Below are positions 28,978-41,256 of a stretch of DNA of 64,000 nucleotides, piece by piece. How positions within the stretch are numbered: the first letter of the stretch is position 1; each line of letters opens with the position of its first letter. A program made the translations under genes and the position numbers. Source of the stretch: Amia ocellicauda (Eukaryota > Chordata > Actinopteri > Amiiformes > Amiidae); the NCBI RefSeq assembly GCF_036373705.1, contig NC_089851.1, positions 5,859,920 to 5,923,919 on the forward strand, read 5' to 3'. The notes beneath the pieces are model-generated. The model worked only from the letters and a program-made list of their open reading frames with translations, ran no database searches and was not told the origin of the DNA.

Positions 28978-31900
28978 TCAGTCCACTTTCTTATTCCCCG
29001 AAAAGTAGAAGTCGATTCCTCGGTCTCGGTGCTGTCTGGGGGAGTGAGATGGACCTTTTCTTCCTCTCTGACTTGGTCCTCCTCCGCCACTCTGGAAGAC
29101 ATTAATAAATACAGAATGATATTTCTGAATAAACCAGTGGAGAGCCAAGGGGACTTTTTCATTTATCCAAGATACAGGAGGACTGTTTTGGTTCAGATTC
29201 AGACAGATGCTGAACCTAAAAATGTTCAATAAGCTTTAAACACTTCAAGCCACTTTACCTTTCAGTTCAAATGCTTAAAGCTTAAGAAAAAGTTGTCTAA
29301 ATTATATCATTATATAAAGATACAAGTTACTTTGTCATTTCCACAGTTTTTTTAAATCAGTTTTAGAAACACTTTGGTTAAATCAGGGGAAAATATACAA
29401 TATTGAAAATGAATCTAGAGAAAAAGAAAACGTGATGCATTTTTAACTCTTGGTATTTAGAGATTTGAATTATTAATAATCATAATTAGAACATAAGAAA
29501 GTGTCCAATCGAGAGGAGCCCATTCACCCCATCGTGCTCGTTTGGTGTCCATTAATAACTAAGTGATCAAGGGTGCTATCCAGTCTGTTTCTGAATGTTC
29601 CCAAATTGTCTCTTCAGCCACATCGCTGGGGAGTTTGTTCAGATTGTGACGCCTCTCTGTGTGAAGAAATGTCTCCTGTTTTCTGTCCCGAATGACAGAA
29701 AATAACTATGATAATTATCATCATACGGTAATTACCATTCATAATTATCATCATCATCCTTGAACACTCCTGTATGTGTTGTAATACGGAGAGTCAAATA
29801 AACAGGAAATAAAGTTCTTCATTACAGTTTCAGTGAAAAGAACCAGATGACCTCAAGACCGAGTGGAAGTTTTCCGACGTGACCCTGAACTGAGGAGAAA
29901 CGCCAGTCTTGCAATAAGATCAGAAGAGAAACCCAGGCTGTAAATTCCAGGGCCGCTCCTTTGCTACGGAGGCTCAGAGGATCGAGGGGTGAACTCACTG
30001 GCTTGTTCCTGACGTGCCTGCTCCACTCTGGGGCCGTGACAATGGGCGAGGGATAGGTCCCATCGAGAGAGACCTCAGCGTGGGCCAGGGCGGCACTGCT
30101 GAGGGTCCAGGGAGTGTGAACATCTCCTTCCTTTATGCCCCGCAGCTCCAGGACCCACAGCCGCACATAATCTCCCTGAGGGAGGGAAGAGGGAGGACAT
30201 ATGCATCTTCCATTGCTCAAAAAGTTAAGGCCAATTAAACAGAGCACTGACTCAAAAGCTATTTGACTGCGACTTCTTGTTAACATTCAAATTGAAATGG
30301 CAAGAAAACATTTAAGGAATAAAAACATATATTACGAGATAGGTATTTTTCAGTGATGTGTTTGTAATGCTTCCATTTTTATTCTTCACAGCAAGAAATG
30401 TATTACAGCTACACTGCTAAACATGTTCACATAAAGGGGGATGTGCTATGTCTTTGCTTATCTCAGTGTTTGCTAGAGGAACATTAAGAGAACTCACACT
30501 GTTGTCGTAGTCCAGGCCTTGTTTGATCATATTGAACTTCCTGTTCTCTCTGGGGTCATTTCCTATACCAGCGCTGTACAGCCAGTTTCCATAGTTGCTG
30601 CACACATCAAAGTCCACCTGTATCAGAAGAGCAAGTTACCAGTCCTGCCATCCTGCAAGAACAGCCTTTCCTTATTGTATTGATCGCAGTAAGATCTTAG
30701 ACTATAATTCAACATTTAATAAAATAAAGGGTATTGATTCAAAAGTAATCTTTTAAATACTTAAGATCAAATTTATTTGTAACAATTTACTCTTCACGTT
30801 TAATATCCAGAGCACAACAATACAACATTCTTTCACTTTTGCTACATATCTTGAATCCAGCACAATTTACTCCCCAAACATCACATATATTGAATAGCTT
30901 TTTCATACTTTTGATTCTTACAGCTGTGCAACAATTTGTTCTGGCCGAAAAAGCAATAAAGATCATTTTCCCTGCCAAGACTAGTGTGTATAACCAAGAA
31001 ATGTCCATTAGGTGGATTTAAAAGAATACTGCGCTGTTTTCTATCTAATATAAAATGCACTAAGTGTGGATGGATTTAAAAGCCAACTCCATACCAGGAG
31101 ATATTCGAACCACTCGGCCCCCATCCTCCAGTCCAGCCCCAAGTCCTTAGTTAGGAAGCTGGCCACGTTCTGCCGCCCCCTATTAGACATGAAGCCGGTC
31201 AGCGCCAGCTCCCTCATGTTGGCATCTACAAATGGGACACCTGTTCTGCCTTCTGGAAGACAATAGGAAGGTCCTGTGCATTAGGAAGCTGATATCTGTT
31301 ACTGAAGTACAATAACATCCAAACACATAATACAGCGCTCTTGCTGATAGGGGTGGAGTTGGCTAGCATCACAGACTACTGGTTACATTTAAATCTTGTA
31401 CCTTTCCATGCGTCAAAAAGTTTACTGTCTTTCTTCCAGGGCACAGACTTCTGTTGAAGACCTTTAGATAAAATAAGTGACAGATTGTTTAGAGGACATT
31501 AAACATTCAACATTTTCAGCTATGCCCAAAAAAGTCACTCTGTGAGATCTAAGCCCTGATTTTAAACCCTATAGCAGATTAACCGTTTCAAGTCATATCA
31601 CAGATATAACGGGTTAAATTTTAAGCCTTTATCTCAAAGTATGAAATGTCTTCGGTTTTGTTTTAAGCAAACCACAGCCGAAGGGAGATACATTTTAATA
31701 CGATCTCTATTTAAAGATACTATTTCCCAACAAAAGAAGATATTCAGAGTGTAAGATAGAGCTACATTTCTATTAGAAGTACATTTCTATCACTTTGTAT
31801 TGCACTTGTATTGTAAGTCGCCCTGGATAAGGGCGTCTGGCAAGAAAAGAAAAAAAAAATAATAATAATAATGTGTGTTAGATTAATTGTTGCAGCCAAA

Positions 31901-34900
31901 AAACTGATATCACAAAATCTCACCTTTTAAATAGAAAATTCGATTCCCATACTTCACTGCCACAAATCTGAAGTAATCCCTCCAGAGCAACTCAAAGATG
32001 ACCCTGAAACATTTAAATTATATTGTTTATGTTTAAGACCCTGCTGTCCAACTCTTCTTGAAACCCAGGGGGTCTTCTGCGATTCGTATCTGCTATTCTG
32101 TTCATCAATTAATCAAACTACTTAATCACCTTCCATAAACATGTTCAAATGTCTGAATGAATATCAGATAGGAGCGTTCTGGCTGCATATTGTACAAGGC
32201 AACTGCCACTGTACAGCTTGATGCAGTTCATTTTAAATGAGAGAAAAGGTACCCACATCAAAACTGTAACTTTTCCCTTCTTTTAAGAGGCTGTGCAATG
32301 TTTTGATCATATTTACATCCACTGACATACAGTTTCTACTGGACAGCAGGGTTTCTGAAGTAAAGAAAGCTCAAGAAATACAGCTGAATGAACCTGACCT
32401 GGTTTTCAGGGCCTTCTGTATGTAGTACTTGTGTGTTTGTTCCAGTAGTAGATAAGACTCACCAGTAGGTGCTCTGGTTTGCCGTTCTTTCGTTCTCATA
32501 CTTCTTGATCTGTTCATAAATGTACCTGGGGGATATACAGCCTAAGGCCAGCCTGTAAATAACCAGAGCACTACTTTTAAAGATAAGCATTTATTTTACG
32601 TACAGAACATCATACAATGTTTATAATGCCATTTTACTCAGCTGAATTTCCCTGTTCTCTTTTCATTTTCTCGGTTAAAGGGACTGCATTAACTCTGTAT
32701 ATTAACATGCAAACAGGAGCCCTTCCCCTTCACAACCACGCTGAGCTTCAAAGAGAATAAGCTATGCCAAATTTGCAATAGAAAATTTAGTTTTTGGAAA
32801 TCCTGTTTAAATGAGTATATCATACATGTACCTAGACTAATCAACTATATACAGTGGGGGAAAAAAGTATTTGATCCCCTGCTGATTTTGTACGTTTGCC
32901 CACTGTCAAAGAAATGATCAGTCTATAATTTTAATGGTAGGTGTATTTTAACAGTGAGAGACAGAATAACAACAAAAAAATCCAGAAAAACGCATTTCAA
33001 AAAAGTTATAAATTGATTTGCATGTTAATGAGGGAAATAAGTATTTGATCCCCTATCAATCAGCAAGATTTCTGGCTCCCAGGTGTCTTTTATACAGGTA
33101 ACGAGCTGAGATTAGGAGCACTCTCTTAAAGGGAGTGCTCCTAATCTCAGCTCGTTACCTGTATAAAAGACACCTGTCCACAGAAGCAATCAATCAATCA
33201 GATTCCAAACTCTCCACCATGGCCAAGACCAAAGAGCTGTCCAAGGATGTCAGGGACAAGATTGTAGACCTACACAAGGCTGGAATGGGCTACAAGACCA
33301 TCGCCAAGCAGCTTGGGGAGAAGGTGACAACAGTTGGTGCGATTATTCGCAAATGGAAGAATCACAAAATAACTGTCAGTCTCCCTCGGTCTGGGGCTCC
33401 ATGCAAGATCTCACCTCGTGGAGTTTCAATGATCATGAGAACGGTGAGGAATCAGCCCAGAACTACACGGGAGGATCTTGTTAATGATCTCAAGGCAGCT
33501 GGGACCATAGTCACCAAGAAAACAATTGGTAACACACTACGCCGTGAAGGACTGAAATCCTGCAGCGCCCGCAAGGTCCCCCTGCTCAAGAAAGCACATG
33601 TACAGGCCCGTCTGAAGTTTGCCAATGAACATCTGAATGAATCAGAGGAGAACTGGGTGAAAGTGTTGTGGTCAGATGAGACCAAAATCGAGCTCTTTGG
33701 CATCAACTCAACTCGCCGTGTTTGGAGGAGGAGGAATGACCCCAAGAACACCATCCCCACCGTCAAACATGGAGGTGGAAACATTATGCTTTGGGGGACA
33801 GGACAACTGCACCGCATCAAAGGGATGATGGACGGGGCCATGTACCGTCAAATCTTGGGTGAGAACCTCCTTCCCTCAGCCGGGGCATTGAAAATGGGTC
33901 GTGGATGGGTATTCCAGCATGACAATGACCCAAGACACACAGCCAAGGCAGTGGCTCAGGAAGAAGCACATTAAGGTCCTGGAGTGGCCTAGCCAGTCTC
34001 CAGACCTTAATCCCATAGAAAATCTGTGAGGGAGCTGAAGGTTCGAGTTGCCAAACGTCAGCCTCGAAACCTTAATGACTTGGAGAGGATCTGCAAAGAG
34101 GAGTGGGACAAAATCCCTCCTGAGATGTGTGCAAACCTGGTGGCCAACTACAAGAAACGTCTGACCTCTGTGATTGCCAACAAGGGTTTTGCCACCAAGT
34201 ACTAAGTCGAAGGGGTCAAATACTTATTTCCCTCATTAACATGCAAATCAATGTATAACTTTTTTGAAATGCGTTTTTCTGGATTGTTTTGCTGTTATTC
34301 TGTCTCTCACTGTTAAAATACACCTACCATTAAAATTATAGACTGATCATTTCTTTGTCAGTGGGCAAACGTACAAAATCAGCAGGGGATCAAATACTTT
34401 TTTCCCCTCACTGTATAGATATACAGACGGGTGACAAATTAAAGGAAATACCTGAATAAATGAGTGGAGGAACATAACGAATGCAGATGCCTCCGAACAG
34501 GTGTACTGCATGATACAATTAAGCAATTAACATCCTATCATGCTCTGTGGCATGTATACTAATGCTGAGCAGCCCAGCTGACTTCGATTTTGCATCAAGA
34601 TGGCAAGAGGAAAGGATCTAAAAAGTGACTTTGAAAGAGGGGTCATTATTGGGGCACGAATGGCAGGAGCTTCAGTCACAAAGACACTCAACTGGCTCGT
34701 GTTCTCGAGTGCATGTGTGGCCACACCAAGAGAATGGCACAGGCCTGACTGATAACCCCTACAGTCCAGAGGCTCTGTTATGCTGTGGCGGACATTTTCC
34801 GGGCATGGTTTGGGTCCACTTTGGATCACCTTTATCCTATGGTGACACATTTCTCTCCTGAGGGGAGTGGTCTCTTCCAGGATGACAATACCCCCATCCA

Positions 34901-37900
34901 CAGGGCACGAGGGTCACTGAATGGTGTGATGAGTATGAAAATGATGTGACTCATATGCTATGGCCTTCACAGTCACCAGATCTCAACCCAATTGAACACC
35001 TATGGGAGATTGTGGACCGACGTGTCAGACAGCGCTCTCCACCACCATCATCAAAACCCCAAGTGAGGGAATATCTATTGGAAGAATGGTGTTCATCCCT
35101 CCAGTAGAGTCAGAGACTCGTACAATCTGTGCCAAGAGCACTGAAGCTGTTCTGGGACTCGTGGTGCCCAACACCTTACTGAGACACTTTATGTTGGTTT
35201 TTCCTTAAATTTGTCACCCATCTGCAGATATACATGCAATAAAACTTATTTCTGTCTGTAACTCACCATGGGGCAAATTTGGTGGAATAGTCCATTCCAA
35301 TTAACCCGTTGCGAGACTCCTTGTAGGATGCCACTAAATTCTACAGAAAGGGAAAGAACTGATCCATTAAGTATCTGTAATGCCTGCAAAGCACACAGGT
35401 TCTTAGCCATCTTACCACAATGAAAGCAATCGGACACTAAAAAACGTGTGTACTTACAGTGTCCCAGAAGTAATATTTCAGCCGTGCCAAGGCCTGCGTC
35501 TCACCCCCACTGCAGGGGAAAGCTGTACGTGGGTCTGACAGGCAATCTGTTCTCCAAATGCAAATGAAGACATGTTTTATTTTGTTTGCTTATATAGGTT
35601 TATGGTAGCCATCATTTTTCTTATACATTAATATATTTAGCTTCTTTGCCTTGATATATTTGGGACTATCATTTGCCAAAAGATGGGTAAATGAACTATG
35701 ACTAAAATGCAATGAAATCCAATGTTAAATTAATGGATTTCTTTATACAAGTGTTCAATGGCAACAGAATAAATGTTAAATGGCTTAATTCCACACTGAC
35801 ACATATAGAGCTTTCGTTCATCTATATCTACAGAGATATATCTAGATATATGTAGGAAAAACGATATATTTTTACTTCTTAAGAAGTTGTCTGAATACAA
35901 ATTAAACAGAACATCACCTTTTCTTTTAAACAACAGTAGTTCATTTCAATAATCTCTCTCACCTGTCTGGCCTAAATCTTCAGGTGAGGGGATAGACCCC
36001 GCCTCCAGACCTAGTGGGAGGGGCTTCAGGCGCTCAGGCATTGTGATGGTGGGTCGCACTCGGCTCCGAGTCTCCACCGCCTTCCTGAACTGAGTATAGA
36101 CATCTGGGAGCCTGCAGGGGACACCCTCAGAGTTACAGCTGCATGGGAGACGGCAGCGTCCACGTCCGTTAGTGCAGTCAAATATACAACATAAGCAGGA
36201 CCACCACAAGACTGCTCACTCTGTTATTGTTTGAGAAGTGGTGAGCTTGAATAAGTCAACAAGGAAGAATCTGCTACATATACCCCTTGTGTGTCCCCAA
36301 CCCTGTTAACTTTGTATTTGTCTTGCCAATCTAACAAAACTGTGTAGACATGAATTGGGTGTTATTACTGGTGAATCCGGTTTACTCTAGAACCATAAGT
36401 CACAGTCACAGCTCCATGACACATCATTAAGATGGCAAAAGTCATCGTCTATGCTTCCGTCTTCTCTTTGAGTAAGAGTTAAAGGTTTGTTTCTTTGTAC
36501 ATTGCAATATACTATCCATAATGTGATTATGAAATAAGCTACGCAACCCAGATGTGGTGAGCAATGGAAACTGTACATAATCTCTCAATATAGTGGCTCT
36601 CCAATACTGTGCAAAGCTATTCTTACAATTAACCACAGAACTGCATTCAATCAACACTCACCTGGCAATAGGGTTGAAGGGCAAATCTTCCCGGTGATAA
36701 AGTGTTGACCCCCAGCAGGTGTGAACTTTGACTTTAAACTGGGAACACACCTGCTTCAATGCCTTCTCTACATCCTGTTCCTCTTTTGTCGCCTTACGGG
36801 AGAAAATAGAATATATATTGTTTTGCAGGGAAGGTCAGGGATGTCTTACACATTCATAAAATAAAACGCTAAAATAACATCAGCCTATACTTCTCAGAAA
36901 TCACTTCATTACTCACCTCCTCGTGGAAAGCCACAGCGCTTACTGATCCCAGCTGCTTAATGAGATCACCAACAACGTCCTCTGGCTTCCCTTTCCTTAC
37001 CAGGAGATTCCTGTGAAAACATGGCCAACCCTTCTTACTTCTTACACAAGCCACTTCCTGCCTCACTGGGGTCAACGCACACAACGTCTGCAAAGATGAA
37101 CCACTCATTTCCAATAGCATCTTCTTGTCCAGACTGTCAAGACATGGAGGCTACAGGTGCAAAATGCTGAACTCACCTGCCTTTCTTCTGTAATGTCTCC
37201 CTCAGATCCTTCACACTTTCCAGTAAAAAACGGAGCCTGAAGGGGCCAGTCTTTGGAAAGTTATAGCAGTGGGTACCCAGGTAGTGTCTGGGATCAAAGC
37301 AATACAGGGGCACAATGTGTTCGGCATTTCTCTGAGCCCAGTGCAACACCTAATAAAGGGGAAAGAGACACATGTTGTTATATATGTTTTATGTGCATCG
37401 ACTTCTCTAGCACAGACAAACATCTTATTGTAGGTGTGTATGTGCACAGGGTTTTTTCTCGTCATAATAGGAATTTACACTTGGGCCCCCAAGTAGTTAT
37501 GTAGCTAATGTAGTGGGCACACAAAGCTTTAAATTGACTGACCTTTAAAATGGCATTTTGGTTTAGAAATACTAGATCTGTTTTTCAGCATGGTACGTAT
37601 AACACACATTTAGCAGAGATTTGAAAAGCCACAGCTGCAATAATATGTATTCCTTTATTAATTCCCAATTCAATGTTTCTTAAAATCTATGCATGCAAAG
37701 CTTGTGTTATACTAGAAACCACGTGTAATTGATATTCAGACGTGTCCAAATTGCACTAATGTGTAAAGACGTGTAGTTACACAATGTGAAAAATTCAAAT
37801 CATAAATATTTATTCATAATTCATAGACAAATCCCATATGCTATATGTAAGTTATGCGTAGTTGATACAATACATTTGTGTAATGGTATACTACTCGTTT

Positions 37901-38333
37901 ATATAATTATGCTCAGTTTTTCTTCATTGAAAAGTCACATTTAAAAGGTTATTTCAAGTTATCGATAACCATCTTACATGTCCAATATTGTGAGACTGTC
38001 GCTTTAACAGGAAAACTGTCGACGCGTCATATCCAATAGAAAATGTGCTCAAGTCCCACGCAGTGTAACATTGTTACGAAACTCAAGATCAGTTATAAAA
38101 CAAACACAAATGTTTCATTTTCATGCCCGAGTCGAAACATGCGTGCACATTACAATGCAAACGACCGTGCACATGTTTCAACTTGTGTATGTTTTCAGTA
38201 TATGAACTTATATGGATAAGAGGGTTCCTATGCTTGGCTTTAGTAAAACATATTGCAATTAAAAAATAATATGTACCTCGTTGTCGTGAAAGCGTAGGTC
38301 GTTCCTGAGCAGATAAATGACGGTGGTGGCCAT
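28978..38333 (-). CDS. cry-dash: Cryptochrome DASH, complete, 14 coding exons, 521 aa
   Basis: CRY-DASH is a FAD-binding member of the photolyase/cryptochrome family; DASH proteins are known to repair cyclobutane pyrimidine dimers in single-stranded or looped DNA. Coding exons (minus): 38333-38277, 37349-37177, 37010-36917, 36792-36662, 36111-35963, 35546-35458, 35340-35267, 32552-32463, 32003-31924, 31461-31402, 31252-31095, 30617-30498, 30175-29999, 29091-28978. All phases join and total 1566 nt. The N-terminal alpha/beta domain starts [19 protein letters not shown]. The FAD domain includes [17 protein letters not shown] (249-265) and [13 protein letters not shown] (336-348). Trp321, Trp374 and Trp397 have spacings of 53 and 23, exactly those of the E. 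coli photolyase electron-transfer triad (306/359/382). The tail (485-521) is Gly/Arg-rich and ends in the DASH-typical GIDFYF segment. The length matches the zebrafish protein (about 520 aa). No frame disruption was seen, so the gene looks functional. Confidence 0.95.
29490..29700 (+). repeat. Interspersed repeat, copy 1
   Basis: Begins AACATAAGAAAGTGTCC and matches the stretch at 43300-43442 closely over about 140 bp in the same orientation, including CCCATTCACCCCATCGTGCT and CACATCGCTGGGG. It extends about 55 bp farther than the other copy. It lies in cry-dash intron 13 in antisense orientation. I recall similar sequences in several ray-finned fish genomes but cannot assign the family. Confidence 0.8.
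31780..31873 (+). repeat. L2-type 3' tail fragment
   Basis: TATTGTAAGTCGCCCTGGAT followed by AAGGGCGTCTGGCAAGAAAA, A-rich sequence and an AAT microsatellite. This is the same 3' end as the larger L2 copies at 6625 and 13480. Only about 90 bp are present. It sits antisense in cry-dash intron 9. Confidence 0.75.
33081..33175. repeat. Perfect 43-bp inverted repeat with 9-nt loop
   Basis: The left arm 33081-33123 is the exact reverse complement of 33133-33175; the loop is TCTTAAAGG. It sits inside the Tc1 element between the left terminal repeat and the transposase start. Confidence 0.97.
33219..34205 (+). pseudogene. Tc1-like transposase, frameshifted
   Basis: The natural start is the ATG at 33219 ([20 protein letters not shown]), with a good Kozak context. 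N-terminal helix-turn-helix DNA-binding segments occupy the first 110 residues or so. The catalytic DDE set is visible as D in VLWSDETK, D in [12 protein letters not shown] and E in [10 protein letters not shown]. The reading frame breaks near 33950, giving a stop at 33974. It breaks again at about 34027, where one G appears lost and a stop follows the IENL block. The segment after IMLWG also lacks about five residues found in related transposases. The copy cannot encode active enzyme. Confidence 0.93.
34424..35224 (+). mobile_element. Second Tc1-like element, internally deleted (about 800 bp)
   Basis: Starts CAGACGGGTGACAAATTAAA and ends with the near-exact inverted copy of that terminus (CCTTAAATTTGTCACCCATC, then TG). 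Interior pieces recall a Tc1 transposase: [20 protein letters not shown] near 34600-34660 and an [16 protein letters not shown] block around 34974-35010. The middle is missing or scrambled with stops. It begins only 10 bp after the previous element, in cry-dash intron 7. Left flank is TA; right flank CA. Confidence 0.85.
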
Positions 38334-38520
38334 CGACAAGCACACAAACTGCACAATTAGTTGATTAGCTTTATGCGTTTTCTCCGGATGTGCTGTCCGT
38401 GAATACGCGCAGCAGCAGCGGCTCTGCTGTACACATGCGCTATGACACTCACATTAAAAACACACGCAAACAGACGTACATGATTTAATGAATGTTTAAA
38501 TAAGCACACGAATAAATAAA
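38334..38520 (-). promoter_or_regulatory. cry-dash: cry-dash proximal upstream region
   Basis: About 190 bp 5' of the cry-dash ATG, with a small CpG-rich patch around 38380-38445. I looked for the E-box CACGTG and the D-box TTATGTAA used in fish light-inducible genes and did not find exact copies here. The transcription start is unknown. Confidence 0.35.
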
Positions 38521-39034
38521 TACATACATACATACATGGACTTTATTTATTTCAACATTTATTCATTCATGTCTTTATTTTTGGGCTGAACTAAGATGAC
38601 TAAACAAGCCCCACAAATCATGATTCAAATCTTAATGTTGCTGTTTCACATCAGAAACTAGAGAAATCCTTTTCTAAATGTACTCATGCAACCCTTCTCG
38701 GTGTTGATATACACATTACGTGTGAAAATAATACTTTGTGTATCCTGAGAATGTACACAGAAAAGAGTTACATTTATTCAGGGATTATTGCTAAATAACA
38801 TGACAACAAGCTATATGTGTACATACTATCATAGACACTAACACAGCGGCTAACTACTGAACTACTACTACTACTCACTACTCTACTACTGCTACTAATC
38901 TACAGCCACATACTAACACATAATGCAGAATACAACTCAACTAAATTGTAGTAAAACTGCTCAGACTAAATCTGCAAACTAGCACAGATACTAACCTGAA
39001 TACTGCCATACATACCAATATACGTACATACTGT
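38521..39034. other. Intergenic AT-rich sequence
   Basis: Contains a short CATA tandem (38519-38537) and an interrupted CTA/ACT-rich tract near 38860-38900. No gene is seen. Confidence 0.6.
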
Positions 39035-40090
39035 AGCGATCTGGGACATTTCTGGTCTGCAGTGTCTGTCCGTCAGTTCTGAGTGTGTGGATCTAGTGCA
39101 ATAGTGGTTTCCAGGGTCAAAGACTAACCCCACACAGGCATAGTGGGGGTACCATGATTGGGGAGAGAGGATATAAGAGGAGAAAAGCTCTCAATAAAAG
39201 GAGAAAAGCTGTACAGAGTCATCACATGAAGTTGTCCTGAAGAAGAGTGACAAGGGCATGAGTTCTGGGGGTTGTACGCAGAGCCTCAATAAACAGAGTA
39301 CGTCTGGGAGCTCCGGGTTGCCGCCCAGATGGCCTTCCCCAGGTCAAGCGAGGAAGAGACACTCAAAATCTTCCTCGCAGTTCGAGTGGGGTGCTGTCTT
39401 GTGAGGTTGCCCCAAGGACGGGATAGAGCGGTGGGGGTTTGTGTTCGACAGGACAACCCGATGAGGAACGCTTTCACAATGGTTGGGTTGGCCTTCCCTT
39501 CACAGTCGAGTGAGAAAGATATACTAGGACTTGTGCCAGCGATGAATCCCCACCAGAGGCAGCTACCGACAAGGTGAATGAGGCCCAGCAGCAGTGGGGT
39601 GGCAGTGAGGAGTCCCAGCTGGACGCAACTACCAAGACGGTGAGCCAGACAACTGCTGCATATTACCAGAGAGCCGGTGGGCAGGACCCAGCTACAACAC
39701 CTAGCTGATGAGAAAGATTCAGCTGGAGGAGGGGGCAGCACCACGATCCGGCGGTGACAGAGAGGCTCTTGGGGAGGGCAGCATTCGTACTCCAGCGGCA
39801 GCTTGAACATCGCGGCACAGTGAAGCAGGGAATGGGTGGTGGGCAGCCAATGGTGCCACCCCAGTGGTAGAAGGTGGTTGACCATGTGAAGGGCCCACCC
39901 CAGGGCAGAACAAGAGGTGACCAAGGACAGCACCCAGTTCGTTGGTAGCGGTGGAGGATGAGCAGCAGCAACAAGGCTAACAATAGCAGCCCAGTCACTG
40001 GCGTGGGAGAAGCAGCAGAGGCCACAGTGACCCTGGGCAAATCCAAGCAGCCGTGACCTGGAGAAGTTTCATTTTGGTTTCGTTTCGGCC
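39035..40090 (+). mobile_element. Decayed GC-rich element, possibly an LTR-retroelement relic
   Basis: This block differs sharply in composition from its AT-rich surroundings. The left part has LTR-like signals: a TATA-like GGATATAAGAGG near 39168-39180, then AATAAA strings near 39196 and 39288. To its right is a plus-strand open stretch of about 82 codons (39329-39577), which continues after a frame change as a Gln/Ala/Thr-rich stretch (about 39540-39700). It then decays with several stops and a GCAGCAG-rich segment. I recognise no protease, RT or integrase motif, and no second LTR was found. It could instead be a processed or unknown gene relic. Confidence 0.35.
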
Positions 40091-40172
40091 TGGAGGACCC
40101 CCTACCCTTTTGGTTTTTGTTTCAACCGATCTCTCAATTACCTAATTGAAGTACCAATCTACTGAGATTGGC
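40090..40172 (+). repeat. Foldback-type repeat, copy 1
   Basis: GGAGGACCCCCTACCCTTTT, then a Phe/Val-like T-rich stretch and CTCTCAATTACCTAATTGAA. Matches the copy at 44878-45003 in order and orientation. It directly follows the GC-rich relic. Confidence 0.65.
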
Positions 40173-40372
40173 TTTTTAAATTGTGTAATACAAAAAGTTG
40201 GTTCTTTATATAAAATTATATACTTAACTTAAAGCTCCTACTGTTTAAAATAATTGAAACCCAGTAGCATAAGCCTGAACTGCTGCATTTTTGTATTATA
40301 TAGATATATACATATGCACAAAAGTACAGTACTGCCACTCACAGCAAAGTATTATGAACTAGATTAAGATTT

Positions 40373-40377
<5 letters not shown>

Positions 40378-40416
<39 letters not shown>
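40378..40416. repeat. ATT microsatellite
   Basis: About 39 bp of ATT trinucleotide, in the spacer upstream of the MAP3K CpG island. Confidence 0.95.
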
Positions 40417-40779
40417 GTATCATCCATGACATTGGAATCGATCCGGAGTTGACTCTTGAATCTATTTGAAAATGTGGACTACAGAATCGGGAATCCCCCC
40501 CAAATAGATCAAACTCACAATAATCTCACAGGTCCCTGAAAGTGCATTTTAAAACTATGATCTTATTCGTAGCTAACCTTCCCATGGCATGCTCTGGTGT
40601 GTATATTTTAAAAACCCGTTGATGGTATTTGTGGCGATATCAATGTATTTTCATCTTCATGCAGTAGCCTAATCCAGAGTGAATCCAGAGTGGCTCTTCT
40701 TGCTCCTAGGTGCTGTTTGTGCAGTGGCAATTGCACTTGCTCCTATACAGCGATGCTCTTCAACAGCCCCCCGGTTGTG

Positions 40780-41256
40780 TGAATCCCTCGTCCCACTGTC
40801 CCGCACGCTGGAGAGCGGGGCGCAGCGCTGGGCTGTGCGGCGGCGCTGTGGGCGCTGCTGGCCGGCCGGCTGCACCGCGCCTCTCCCCCGGCGGAGGGCA
40901 GCACCCGCTTCCTGGAGCGCACGGCGCGCTGACGTCAGAGGCGGCGCTGGGGGCGCTGGGAGCGGGCAGCGCGGCGGCGGAGGCGGGCGGAGCAGAAACT
41001 TTCTCCGGCGGCCGAGGTGCGCACGTCGCGTCGTCCCCGGGCTGTTCGTGGCGTCGTTGTGACGGAGCAGACCGACCCCTCGGGTGACTCTCTTGCGGCG
41101 CTGCCGGGTCCTGACAGCGGCTGGTCTGCGCAGCGGTTTCCGGATCCCAGTGGCACCGACGACAGAGCGGATTACTCCTCCACTGCGCGTAGGATACTCA
41201 CATTGAACACCGCAGAGTAGCCTGTTTATTGGACCATGAAGCTCTCAGGGCAGCGG
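40780..41256 (+). promoter_or_regulatory. CpG island, promoter and non-coding exon 1 of the MAP3K gene
   Basis: Strongly GC/CpG-rich sequence that ends in a GTGAGT donor after 41256. A perfect CRE (TGACGTCA) lies at 40930-40937. The exact transcription start is not visible; exon 1 probably begins somewhere between 40940 and 41150. An ATG at 41236, with A at -3, opens a short upstream reading frame that crosses into exon 2. This island diverges from cry-dash, whose ATG is about 2.7 kb to the left. Confidence 0.7.

Larger units (their letters stand above)
32852..34413 (+). mobile_element. Tc1/mariner element, full length but mutated (1562 bp)
   Basis: Terminal inverted repeats of about 200 bp start CAGTGGGGGAAAAAAGTATT and end with the matching inverted copy at 34413. 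The element is flanked on both sides by the TA target duplication (32850-32851 and 34414-34415). Inner parts of the repeats share CTCATTAACATGCAAATCAA. The interior carries a transposase pseudogene and a perfect hairpin. It is inserted in cry-dash intron 7, antisense to the gene. Confidence 0.95.

Noticed and set aside
33452..33841. 129-codon minus-strand open frame
   Set aside because: Shadow of the Tc1 transposase pseudogene.
39286..39933. 215-codon minus-strand open frame
   Set aside because: It is antisense to the GC-rich relic, and its Leu/Cys/Trp-rich content looks like the reverse of a Gln/Ala-rich stretch. No motif is recognised.
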